Shown here piece by piece: positions 1 through 21,884 of a stretch of 64,000 nt of DNA. Below the pieces are notes generated by a model. The model made no database searches and had not been told where the DNA came from. It saw nothing but the letters and a program-made list of their open reading frames with translations. The stretch spans positions 1,021,501 through 1,085,500 of the forward strand of contig CALSFV010000227.1 of assembly GCA_943737045.1 (NCBI GenBank). The letters are read 5' to 3'. Every line of letters starts with the position of its first letter. Positions within the stretch are counted from its first letter, which is position 1. Origin of the DNA: Parapristionchus giblindavisi (taxonomy: Eukaryota; Nematoda; Chromadorea; Rhabditida; Diplogasteridae). Both the position numbers and the translations under genes were made by a program.

Positions 1-2350
1 ACACACTGGAAACATAACATTTTTTTCAAAAAATATAGAAATTCGTTTAGACGAAAGACTTTCCGATGTCCATGTAAATCAAACACATCTCTCCTTGCCA
101 AGTGATTTTTGAGGGGGGGGGGGAGTGATTATTTCGGAAACCGATCACAAATCGGTTAGGAGGGGGCCTGCGTACGGCAACAGATCTTGCAACATTGTTC
201 TCAGTAGGAGTATACGGTATTGGGCTACAGTAACCGTCAGAAATCGCTGAATGATTCATGGTTGAGAATAGCCGAGGTCGAACAATTCATGATGGTCCTA
301 GATCAAATACCATTTGCTACTATTTCAACAGTGAACCAACTTTTATTTTTCTGGAAACCGTTGCCCGAACTACCGTAATCGTAATGCACCCACCGAGATT
401 TGTGTGATCTTCACCCCAATACTATAGGACACGGTTACTAGAATACGGTAGTGTTGGTTGCGGTATCCCGAAAAATACAAGTATGTTCACTTTTGATATA
501 AAATCAAATAGTATACCTTCATCAATTTTTTCAATGAACTGAAAAAAATCAGCTCGCGGTTCTTGACGGTTACATTAGTCCAATACCGTACACTCTTACT
601 GATAACACTGGTAAAAGTTTTGTTAGGCCATATCCCAACCGATTTATGATTCGCTGCCGAATTGATCATCCCCCATTGTATTTTTTCTCGGTAAATACAC
701 TTTGCAAGTTGTATTCTCGAAAAAAGTGAAATTTCCAATGCCGTTGTTTCTGTTTTGATTGCCACTAACGATAAAGGTACAAGCCTTTGTCCAAGACACA
801 CGAAGTCCTGCGGGTGATCGCTCGCTGCTAGGCCAGTAAAATAATTCAAGGCCAATTCAGTCCGGATCGCCTACACTCTTCCTCAGACCTACTTTACAGC
901 ATGAACTAGTCACTACCAATTCCCCTTTCTCGCGTTTTGGTCGTGCGGGGGCGGCGTAATGGGAATCGAACCGGGAATCGAACCCAGGAGAGATGGAAAG
1001 CTGGGGCGTGCCATAGATCACTACACCACTTCGCCTCTAAACTAAGGGGGGCGATCGATTCGGCAACGGATCATAAATCGGTTGGGAGATGGCCTATGGC
1101 AACAAAAGATGTACCATTCTTATCAGTAGGGGTCTACGGTATTGTGCTACCGTAACCGTCGGGAATCGTGAACTGATTTTTCAGCGGACCCATGACCCGG
1201 GGTTCATGGTTGAAAATTACCGAAGTCGAAACATTCATGATGGTCCGAGACCAAATGCTATACGTCTGTATATCAACAGTCAGCTAACTTTTATTTTAAT
1301 GGATACCATAACCCGAACTACCGTAATCAAACCGGGATTTGACGTGAATTTCGCTATAATATTGAAGAGTATGGTAGCTGATTACGGTAATTCGGGTTAC
1401 GGTATCCAGAAAGATAAAAGTTGGTTCACTTTTCAACCATTTTTCAACCATTTTTCGAAAAGTTTCATGATGAATGCGTGCGAAAAAGTCAGAATTGTGT
1501 TTGAATCGGTTTCCAACTAGCTTTCTGTAACATTCTATCATAGTACTTTACAATGTACATAATCAATATAAAAATCGTTAATTATTGAAAATTCATAAAA
1601 TTCAATTTGAGTGCCTACTTTCAAGGCAAATTTCTGAAATATTGCATTTTTTTCGACTCGAATGCTGCGACAATGAGCAAATCACAATGACAATGTGAAG
1701 TTTCATGATGAGTAAACATACTTGAACTGAAATCCCGACATTCGGCTCACTTTGAAAAATCGATTTCCATACCCCGGGGTCATGGCACAAAAAATAGAAT
1801 TTTCGAAAATTAACGATTTTCATATTGATTATGTACATTGTAAAGTACTATGACAGAATGTTACAGAAAGCTAGTTGGAAACCGATTCAAACACAATTCT
1901 GATTTTTCGCACGCAATCAGAATGAAAATTTTCGAAAAAAATGGTTGAAAGGAGATATCAGCCATTGAGCATTGGCTGAATATTATTCACATCATTAGTA
2001 CTTCACAATAAGCTGCATAAATGAAAACATTTCAAACTTGAGAATTTTGAAATTTTCGGACCACGACCCCCGGGTCGTGAAAATCGAAATTTTCAAATTG
2101 ATCCAAGTCCTTCTTCTTCCTTCTTCCCTTCTTCTTCCTTCTTCAAGGCCTTCTTGTGTAATTTTACTGTTCGGAAATTCGAAAGTTCAGAAGTTCGAGC
2201 GAAAAATTCGACAAAATGGTCGATCGGGAAGAACCCAGTTTTAAGTGAAATCAATGCAGAATTGCGTAGGCTACAATACCCGGTCGGAAATTTTGGGAGC
2301 AAACTACAGCAAGCGATGATTTGTCCGAAAAAACCAAAATTTTGAGTCAA
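1..2350. repeat. Mosaic of TACGGTA-rich foldback repeats
   Basis: 1-300 and 1190-1420 recur at 41714-42400. 1430-1640 is an inverted repeat of 1795-1930, making a hairpin. Motifs such as TTACGGTAGTTCGGGTTA are repeated in both orientations. No coding sequence seen; 2351-2692 is unexplained AT-rich DNA. Confidence 0.7.
767..1040 (-). mobile_element. tRNA-derived SINE-like element, family 1
   Basis: On the minus strand a tRNA-like head has A-box-like GTGGTGTAGTGATCTATGG and B-box-like GGGTTCGATTCCC (duplicated here). It is followed by a body matching 21120-21300 (GGGGAATTGGTAGTGACTAG, CCGCAGGACTTCGTGTG). Confidence 0.65.
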
Positions 2351-2692
2351 AAAAGTGGTTTAGGAATCAACGCACATTCGATGCTAATAGTGAATTAGCA
2401 AGCACTGTGCACCCTAGAAGCATCGCATATGGTATTTTGACTTCATCTCAACAATTTGAAAAATTATGATTTTTCAAATTTAAAAAAAAAATTATTTTTT
2501 CTAATAGCCTGAGGGCACAAACAGCCGTTTTGTGCAATAAGGGCCGGGCACACTCCTAACACCCAAGTATGGACCCCAGTTTTCATTGCTAGCGCACGTG
2601 TCCGGGGGGTGGTCGAGTCTTAACGGCCATCTCTCTTAACTGATTGATAAACAAATAAGTAATAATAAATTTTAAAAAAAAGGAAAGATTAC

Positions 2693-14053
<11,361 letters not shown>

Positions 14054-14062
14054 CTGAAATTA
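14054..14062 (-). promoter_or_regulatory. Probable trans-splice acceptor of ZYG-11-like copy A
   Basis: Read on the minus strand, an AT-rich stretch ends in TTTCAG immediately before the ATG. In rhabditid nematodes this usually marks a spliced-leader acceptor. A cis-spliced non-coding first exon is the alternative. Confidence 0.5.
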
Positions 14063-15139
14063 TTAGTTTAAAAAATTAGATATTTACCGTATAAAATACA
14101 CTTGTTTATTTGGTACGTGAGTAGCCACAATGAATTTCTATGTTTAGAGAGGGAATCCAAGCGAGATAGTATGTAGATCAGAGAGAGAACGAGGAAGAAA
14201 GGGAATGTGAGGGGGGGGGGACTCGTCGAATATTTCTACGTTTAGCAGCTAGTAACAAGTCAATTACACAAGTACATTTCATACGTACAATAAACTCCTT
14301 ACGTGCGCAGTTTTTGCTTTACTGGTGCAAAAGAATGTATGCTAATGAGGAAAACGGGTTCAATGGAGTTTGAAAGACACTGAACATATGGGAATACGAG
14401 AGGGTGAAATTAATAATTTTAAAAAAATTGTTTTTGCGTGACTCGCGCGAAAGAATGTTTACTAATGAGCGAAATAGCCTATTATAGGGCCCTGGTGAAA
14501 GTACGGAGACAAAAAAAAAGAGAATGATTGCGTCAAAGAGAGAAAAAATGAAAGATAAGAGATGTAATCAAGAATTGCGGTCCGATGTTTCAGCCCTCGG
14601 GTCTAGACACCGGTCGCCCTTTTGGGTTGGGCCTAGTCAGTAAGATTTTTTAAAGTTAAGGAAGTACTTTTTTGAAGGACTTTTGCAAAATAGGAAAGAT
14701 ATTGGTAAGGTAGAAAAGATGCTCTGTCTAGAATTAGATAAAAAAGAAATGAAAAAATAAAAATTGGTTGTATTAGGTAGTTCTAAGGAAAAAAAGATAA
14801 TAAATCTAAAACGATGCACTGTTTAGGCCATGGTCCCAATGTCTATCACTCTACTCGTGCAAGAAAATAAAGCTCGCACAGAGATGGCTATATTCCCTCC
14901 CCTCTGCCATCTCATTGCTGGAGGGAATATCTGTTGACCTGACTCTCCATCCCTCCCTCTCCCAGTCCCTACTCCTATGGTACCAAATTTGCCATTATTT
15001 TTCAAACTAGCCGTAAAAATTCCGTGCTTGGTCTCTCCTTGGGAAATTGGACAAGTCAAATTATTTTAAAATTTTCTCACAAGGGAATATAGGAAAAAAT
15101 ATAGGAATGAGGTATGGCGGTATCAGAAATCACAGAGCT
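14054..15139. other. 5' flank of ZYG-11-like copy A
   Basis: Holds no supported gene. It contains AT-rich DNA, a G-run at 14211-14220 and CT-rich and AG-rich stretches. From 14640 to 15130 it matches 58315-58860. Confidence 0.5.
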
Positions 15140-15146
15140 CTTATTA

Positions 15147-15900
15147 CATACCTTACTTAGAGAGCTAAGCATTTTACTTTACTGGGCACTTAGGATCCTC
15201 ATTTTTTGATACGTTGTGTGTTTTGCTGATATAAGGCGATTACGCAACTAAAATACCGGAGTCACTTATCAAAATTCTGAGAAAATCGGCAAAAACAAAA
15301 GTTACAGTAACCCAAAATTTCTTTTTCGATTTGTCAGCAGCTTTTACAACCTTTTCTCCAAACACTATATCCAAAACTTGCCGGAGGCCTGTACGGTCAC
15401 TTTGAGCTCGAGCATGCCCTAATTGGTCGCTTCTCCGCACCACCAGGACCATTGCGAGGTAGACTAGTACCGTAGTTCACAACACCACAATAGCTTTCGC
15501 TAACTTACTTTATTTTTCAAACTTGCCAAACGTCTCCAACGTATGCGGACGGCCCATACGAACATTTTGAGCTCGAGCATGACCCAATTGGTCGCTTCCT
15601 GGCGCCACCATAACAATGGCGCCGTATATCACGGCACACCATAAATGCGGCAACGCTGTGCCTGTTCCAAATTTACCGTTAACGCAAACTGTTGTTGTTC
15701 GACAGTTTGCAACAGTTGTTCGAGCATCTGCACGCAACGATGCTAACACTTTCTCTAAATTGTCCATGAAGAACGAACTGACGTGGAGAGGTGGCGTGAA
15801 TCCTGAAAATGCCAGTTTTCTCTCATTTGATTGGATTTTTTATCCTCACATTATATCTGTAATAATATTTTCTTTTACCATACTACATTTAAATCAATGA
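15147..15900. repeat. Truncated unit of the Helitron-like array family plus a 145 bp duplication
   Basis: Begins TTACATACCTTACTTAGAGA like the array units at 21.9-26.9 kb and shares CGATTACGCAACTAAAA. From 15370 two copies of a GAGCTCGAGCATG segment are arranged about 175 bp apart. Confidence 0.7.
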
Positions 15901-16102
15901 TAATTAAAATGTACAAATAGAGGTTTGCATGCACATTTATGTTAAAATACAATAATGTATATAAAAATTAGATTAATAATTGTTTTCGAAATCAGTATGA
16001 AGAGTGAAACTTCTATAGTATTTCTATATCAAAATTATCGAAAATTTGAAATTCGGAAAATTATTGTTTATAAGAAAGAGAAAATTAGGAAATAATTCGC
16101 AC

Positions 16103-17307
16103 CTCATCATGGATCCGCCCTTCCCGATGTGCTCGTAGAGCTCCATCTCGCAACCAGTGAGTAGGAATACTTGAGTTGCCTTAAAGATGGAGGACGAGGA
16201 AAAAAAAATTGGGTTCTTACCACGATTTGCCTGTCAAATCAACTAGAATATACTGTAAGTAAAAAGTGCATTGCGTTCAGTTTGCGATCGGCACTCAGCC
16301 TTTCAACTCTCATCAGTTTTACTTAATTTTTTGTTATTTCTCGTTCGTTTTCTGTATGTTTTTGTATTTATATCATTGGGTAATGTGCATTCATCATCTA
16401 TGTGCGCTTTATGTGTCTATTAGACGATTGATCCAGGTTTACGAGCATGCGCGTTTGGCTTAATTCAGGACCTTATCTGCATTTTGTCGCTTAGCCTTTT
16501 AATATGCATACCTCTAAAACTTGTAGCCAACCAGCGTAAACACGCGCTTGAACCGGCGATGCTCTCTCCGTTAAGTACGCCATCGCGCTCATTAAATCTT
16601 TTTCATTAGTACTCTTTTTACAAAACCAGTGCCTTGATTATGTCTCATTTGTAGGGTTTATGTGAGTGCTGGTTGTATAATATGCTTTATTGGATTGGAT
16701 AGTCTTATTATCTTCTCTCCTCCTCTGAATATTCATCGCCCACTTCGTTAACCTTTACGTTATCCATGAGCGTTTGCAGTTTCACAGCAACCGCGGAAGG
16801 TGGGAAAAGAGCAAGGAACAGTCGACCTCCTCTTCATCTTCATCTTCTTTATCAGGTAGTTTTCTTCTACATTACAATCCAATGCTCATGTATCCATGCT
16901 TGATCACGATACAAGTAAAATCTTCATGGATATTCGTCAATTCCATGAATGACCGTGCTTGGTCATTCATGATTCTTGATTATGCACGGATCTTCTGTAT
17001 CCATGAACGCATTTCCCGTGATCTTGTATGAAAGCTCAGATTCCATGCAAGATCATGGATTATCCTTAAGTGATTTGAGTATATTCCGTGCATTAATTGC
17101 ACAAATTATCCGTGATCATGCATGGATTCGAACACCTGTGTGAATGGGCAGTGATTGTTAGAGTCTTTCTGTCCTATATATAGATTATATAAACATTGCA
17201 AGATTACATACAATATGTTGTATTACCTTGTTCATCTCCAGGACCTCTTTCTTCTCAACGGCATACGTAGGAGCAACAATCTGCGCTTGTTCCTGACCAC
17301 GGTTGGA
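16103..17307 (-). CDS. Two-exon fragment of an unrecognised gene
   Basis: Exon 17307-17227 (27 codons, containing AQIVAPTYAVEKKEVLEMNK) and exon 16179-16103 (containing LLTGCEMELYEHIGKGGSMM) have AG acceptors and GTAATA and GTGCG donors, and share phase 0 across a roughly 1 kb intron. The composition is protein-like, in contrast to the surroundings. The upstream acceptor follows an (AAATA)n tract. The next exon after 16103 was not found: 15,140-15,900 is repeat sequence. It may be a relic of a gene cut off by the insertion of the 15-27 kb block. No family recognised. Confidence 0.4.
16776..16853 (+). CDS. Possible plus-strand exon, Ser-rich
   Basis: TTTGCAG|TTTCACAG opens a stretch ending TCAG|GTAGTT. 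One frame reads NRGRWEKSKEQSTSSSSSS. It could be an upstream exon of the basic-protein gene at 19.5 kb, but the phase does not match directly, so at least one more exon would be needed. Confidence 0.2.
16870..17125. repeat. Palindromic CATGGAT/ATCCATG-rich foldback
   Basis: Repeated ATCCATG, GATCATG and inverted equivalents form several hairpins. Nothing coding on the plus strand. Confidence 0.45.
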
Positions 17308-18332
17308 CTATTTTTATTTATTTATTCTTTTATTTATTTAGTACAAATTCGTTAACCTACACAGAGATTAAAATTGTCCGAGTAGGGAATATTGGTGCCC
17401 GTATTCTGGCAAATACTAGCCTTTATTTGGGCAAATCGCTGGTTTTTTGGTTATAATTTGCCCGAATGTGGCCAAATCGTGTGGGGAAAGTTAGGAAATC
17501 TGTTGCCAGCAGGTCCGGTGTTTAGTTGTTGTGGGTTCCGATGGGTTCCAGTTGATGTCAAAGGACAAATACTATTTAATAAATAGTTCAGTATCAAAAT
17601 AATCGATAATACTTATAGAGCAAGGAGATATCATCATCGGCAACTAGGATGTGGAGACGGATGAGGAAGGTTTGAAGAAGAAGGGATTGATAAGGAAGAA
17701 AATGGGCTTTTAGGTATATGAGTTTGTGGAAGTGTAGGGGGAGACACTCCCTATAAAGGTGACTTTTTTATTGTACATGTTTAGAATAAAGTATTATAAA
17801 TGTAATGTGTATTGTTATATGACACTGCATTTTGCGAAGACATGAGAATGAGGGGTATTGGTAAAGGCAAAGGAAGAGAAATGAGACAAACATGAAAGAT
17901 TGTACCAAATCGTACTCATGTCAAACGCTAGGTGGGATAGCAATAGTCTAACTTTCCGAATCAATGAACTATTTTGTTTCTTCTCTAATTGGAAGGGGAT
18001 CGATTTGGAATGTATTACAGCATATTACAAAAGAAAATAGCAAAAATGAGAATATAAAACAATAAAAAGAGAGAGAAATAAACTGAATGTCAGTAATTAT
18101 AATATTATTCTAGCTTCCACATCTATTTTCCTTCATGATTTACACTCAGTGTTACTATTGCCATCTTTCTTAATAGTGATTTGTGTACGTTGAATGTCAT
18201 TGAATTCATTTTACATGGAACACAATTTGAACTCAAATACCTCTTAGCAATATTTTGTTATTTGTAATTCTACAGCCTCTCTCTCTTATGTAAGTTCACG
18301 CTATAAGGAGTATATCACTGATCCCTCGCATC
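17308..18332. other. Unassigned AT-rich intergenic stretch
   Basis: Apart from an (ATTT)n tract at 17310-17340 and a purine-rich stretch at 17640-17750, I see no supportable gene or repeat here. Confidence 0.4.
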
Positions 18333-18480
18333 ATCGCCTTAGTGTAGTGGCAAAGCTGACGTCTAGTTAGCGCATTGACATGGGTTCGAATCCCTGTTTA
18401 GACATATTTATTGCTGAACTTTCCAATTCTGAAAATTGAATTTCAAATAGCGCGCCGTTCCCTGTACATGTGAACATACT
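18333..18480 (+). mobile_element. tRNA-derived SINE-like element, family 2
   Basis: A-box-like TAGTGTAGTGGCAAAGC and B-box GGTTCGAATCC at 18340-18404 are followed by a short body with ATAGCGCGCCGTTCCCTG that resembles the body after 12206. Confidence 0.5.
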
Positions 18481-19189
18481 TCATTCATGATTCTAGCGAT
18501 CAATACATAGAATCATCATAAATGAAATGGTGTACGGTAACTAATATAAGTTTTGCAATCATCCTGTCTTCACAGTTTATTCACGAAAATATTCCCCGGA
18601 CACCACCTTTAACGTTACTTACTAGCTTACTAATTTACTTATCAGTTAAGTCATTAAGTACAGCATCGACCAAAAATATTTGCCCACGATTTAAATGGGA
18701 AACTTTCTTCGTTTTGAATACATATGATAACAGCTATATTCGAGTGCATAGGCTGTTGAAAGGGCTTTCTAAAATGTGATGCTCAAATTTCGATTTGAGA
18801 TCACACAACTCTGTGTAATGATCTATCCGTTCTACTATCTTGGAGATACAGTGCGTGACATAATGATAAGTCACCCTCCAAATGTTGCGATTAGGCAAAA
18901 AAAGAAGAAATGCTTTTCCAGAACCTAAGAAATGCTTTTCCAGAACCCCCTTACCACAATGAGATACATATTGCAACAAACTAACCTACGGAGAATGACG
19001 AATATTTAAATATAATTAAATTTTCATCATTTTGATATTATGAATGTGCAATCATTTCGATTTAATTTGTGTATCGAGTCAAATGGTCTAATTTTTTCGT
19101 ATAAAAGACGATGGAATTGGTCGTTCTTCATAATATTTTCTTCGACACTCCGAGAATACGATGGCTCCGTGAAGGTTAGTTTAAAGGTT

Positions 19190-19362
19190 GTAATCCTAAG
19201 GTCCTTGGCTCTTAAGGTCTCATGGTGGTAAGGTACTGGGCTCATAGGGTCTCATGGTGATAAGTGTCTTGGTTCTTCGGATCTCATGGTGGTAAGGTCA
19301 TAGGTTCTTAAGTTGTATGGGTCGTAGGGTCTTAGAATCATTCTTAAGGTCTCATGGTCGAA
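19190..19362. repeat. Degenerate AAGGTCTCATGGTGGTAAGG repeat
   Basis: Several irregular copies of a 40-50 bp unit lie upstream of the basic-protein exons. Confidence 0.6.
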
Positions 19363-19492
19363 TGATATCGATCTGTCCAATTCTTTGAACATTTATCATG
19401 CTGTTTTTGATTGATGTTTCTCCACCTTTAATACACTATCCCTTTACCTCACCCCTCCATCGCATTCTCCTTTTATCACTACATTTTTGCAG

Positions 19493-19897
19493 ATCTGGAT
19501 CGACTGTATCTGTGACAGGACGACCACAACGTGCTGCAAAAACCGCGGCGATGGAAAGGATGGACAAGCAGGTCAAAGAAGATAAAGTGAGTAAATGTAA
19601 ATTGAATAATGTCGGATATTTTATCGCGATTTCTTGCAGATCTTTGCGAAGCCCCAACCCCGTAAAAGCAAGCGCAAAAGCACGGCAGGCGGCTCAAGCG
19701 TTATTCCTCCCAAGTCCAGAAAGCCTCTAAGCGGCACTAACGCCACTCCTACGCCGCGAAGGACTGGTGCGAGCGCGACCGTCGCTCCTAACAAGCCGAC
19801 AAAGAGTCCAGCTAGCACCAGCGTCTCTGCCGCTAGGTCGAGAAGAACCGCAGGCAGCACGGCTGCTGCGACTATTTCAAGAGTTAAGAGCCGCTAA
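19493..19897 (+). CDS. C-terminal exons of a basic, Ser/Thr/Pro-rich, probably nuclear protein
   Basis: Exons 19493-19586 and 19640-19897 join in phase 0 over a 53 bp intron (GTGAGT...TTGCAG) and end in TAA. The 117-residue product begins near SGSTVSVTGRPQRAAKTAA and continues with clustered Lys/Arg (RKSKRKS) and Ala/Ser/Thr/Pro repeats, a composition common in chromatin- or chromosome-associated proteins. The basic GRPQRAAK stretch faintly recalls shugoshin C-terminal motifs, but I would not assign the family. The first exon needs an upstream exon ending in phase 2; none at 16.7-19.4 kb was convincing. GC is higher than in the neighbourhood, supporting real coding. Confidence 0.6.
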
Positions 19898-20645
19898 CCC
19901 CTAACCCACTCACCAACCAATGACCCATCCACTCACTGATAAACTGACTGATAATACATTGTGCTTTCACACATCTATGACATGTTCCACAAAATGCAAT
20001 TATTCGAAAAAATCGAGCCCCTCCAATTTAATCAATTCATTTTTGTTTAATTGTTGAAAAATAATTTTTATGAAGAACACAGCAACAATGGCTATTGTCT
20101 GCTTTACTATATTATATTATTTTATTAATGTTGTTGAAATCGTTTGAAATCGGTGAACTTTGTCCATAGCACAATAGATCAGATTAGATATCATTAATTT
20201 TGATGGGAAAAATTAATCCTTAATCAAGTATTCTGAGTGATGGAAATATTCTGATTGTGAGAGTGAGGAGAGATAACTCGATCGGTACAGTACAGTACAT
20301 GTTCGGTATATGCTTATTCTACACTTCTCACCTACCGCACCCATCATTTTCAGATGGATCCACCACCACGTCGAGTGAGCAACAAGGCATCAATGTCACA
20401 CTGAAGTACATACATAGCGAAACTGAACGATGAGTGCAAGTTGTTCACCATGATTACCTTTGAGAATAACATTCACACGGTATAAGGATTACGGTAGAGT
20501 ACGGTACTGTAGTCCCGATGGTGGCTTCTGATTGTATCTTCATCACGTATTCACGTTGTTGTATTAAAACTAATCATAGAAATAAAATTTAGCTTGCTGT
20601 ATAACTATTACAATCTATTTTTTTCTGAAATCCAGCTCAATGGGG

Positions 20646-20850
20646 TTGAAGATGGCCAACCCCATTGGGTTCACTGTCTAGAAGATGGCCAACCCCATTG
20701 GGTTCACTGTCTAGAAGATGGCCAACCCCATTGGGTTCACTGTCTAGAAGATGGCCAACCCCATTGGGTTCACTGTCTAGAAGATGGCCAACCCCATTGG
20801 GTTCACTGTCTAGAAGATGGCCAACCCCATTTGGTTTACTGTCTAGAACC
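20646..20850. repeat. 33 bp minisatellite
   Basis: About six near-identical units (GATGGCCAACCCCATTGGGT core). The unit length is a multiple of 3, so it stays open in two frames, but nothing around it supports translation. A related palindromic sequence lies at 28440-28560. Confidence 0.9.
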
Positions 20851-21049
20851 TATGTGTACAGTGAAACTCGCCCCTACTAGTTAACACTTTTCATTTATTA
20901 ATACCTAATTATATGAGTTCATTTGCATGTTGAACCATGATCCATATAGTTTAATATGTGTAACTATTTCAGAGACACCATAGTTTGAAAACGAAGAGTA
21001 CCACTTAAAATTTTGAGCCAATGCTTTTAAGTATTATATTATTCTACAG

Positions 21050-21315
21050 TACCGAAGTGGTGTAGTGGTCTATGGCGCGCCCCATCATTCCATCTGTCCT
21101 GGGTTCGATTCCCGGTCGTTTCACCGCCTCCGCCTCACCAAGGCGCCCGAAAGGGGAATTGGTAGTGACTAGATCATGCGGTAAAGTAGGTCCGAAGAAG
21201 AGATTAGGCCCTCCGGACTGAATTGGCCTTGAAATATCACTGGCCTAGCAGTGATAACCCGCAGGACTTCGTGTGCCTTGAATAACGGGTTGTACCTTTA
21301 TCTTTTACCTTTTAC
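21050..21315 (+). mobile_element. tRNA-derived SINE-like element, family 1
   Basis: The head GTGGTGTAGTGGTCTATGG plus GGGTTCGATTCCCGG is followed by the same body as the copy at 767-1040 in opposite orientation. It ends in a (TTTTACC)n-type tail at 21298-21315, as SINEs often do. Confidence 0.65.
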
Positions 21316-21785
21316 CTGAGGATATAAGATTGAAAGAGGCACAACCCACAATCCTCGCTTCTTGCACCGCAATCACGTCCCATTTGATCTTGTTGAGGGC
21401 GAGTTCCATCTCGGTCTGCTTGTCCTTTGGCGCGAGCGTCCTGGCGTTGATGGTGCCGATGTTGAAGAGTCGACCCATCGATGGTGGCATACAACTCCCG
21501 CGTGCCAACGCTTCTGGGAGAGGGAACTAGGCGGAGGGAATCGGAGACAGCAGGACGAAAATCGCAACCGGCCGCTCGCCACTCACTTTAGAACCCAGAA
21601 TCGTCTCTCCAGCGCACGCGAGGTTTTCCGCCCTTGTGGAAAACCTCGCGTGCGCTGGAGAGACGATTTGACTCGAGCTATTGGCAGACACTGGTGGAAT
21701 GCATCCTATGATGAATATAGACCCATCCTCATCTGAGCATATATTGCCTGATTTGATAAATTGATTGATTGATTGATTGATTATT
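21316..21785. mobile_element. RTE/CR1-type LINE remnant with inverted 5' part
   Basis: On the minus strand (about 21490-21320) an endonuclease-like start reads NIGTINARTL and KWDVIAVQEAR. On the plus strand (about 21640-21736) a reverse-transcriptase C-terminal tail reads GKPRVRWRDDLTRAIGRHWW. A (GATT)n tail follows at 21759-21785. The middle is missing. A 27 bp hairpin sits between the halves (21610-21665). Confidence 0.65.
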
Positions 21786-21884
21786 CTACTCCATCCATTC
21801 ATCTACTATGTAACCTCTTACTCAGTGAGTCATGTACAATCATCACTTGAATCATATTATTATCTGTTCCGTTTCGCCTTGTAC

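Noticed and set aside
19436..19860. Antisense open frames over the basic-protein exons
   Set aside because: They are shadows of the plus-strand Ala/Ser/Pro-rich coding sequence.
20354..20404. Short frame MDPPPRRVSNKASMSH behind a TTTTCAG
   Set aside because: Sixteen residues only, no partner exon in phase; could be a stray acceptor.
20594..20884. Open frames with repeated EDGQPHWVHCL units
   Set aside because: Frame openness follows from the 33 bp repeat length; two frames are open at once and there is no splice or family support.
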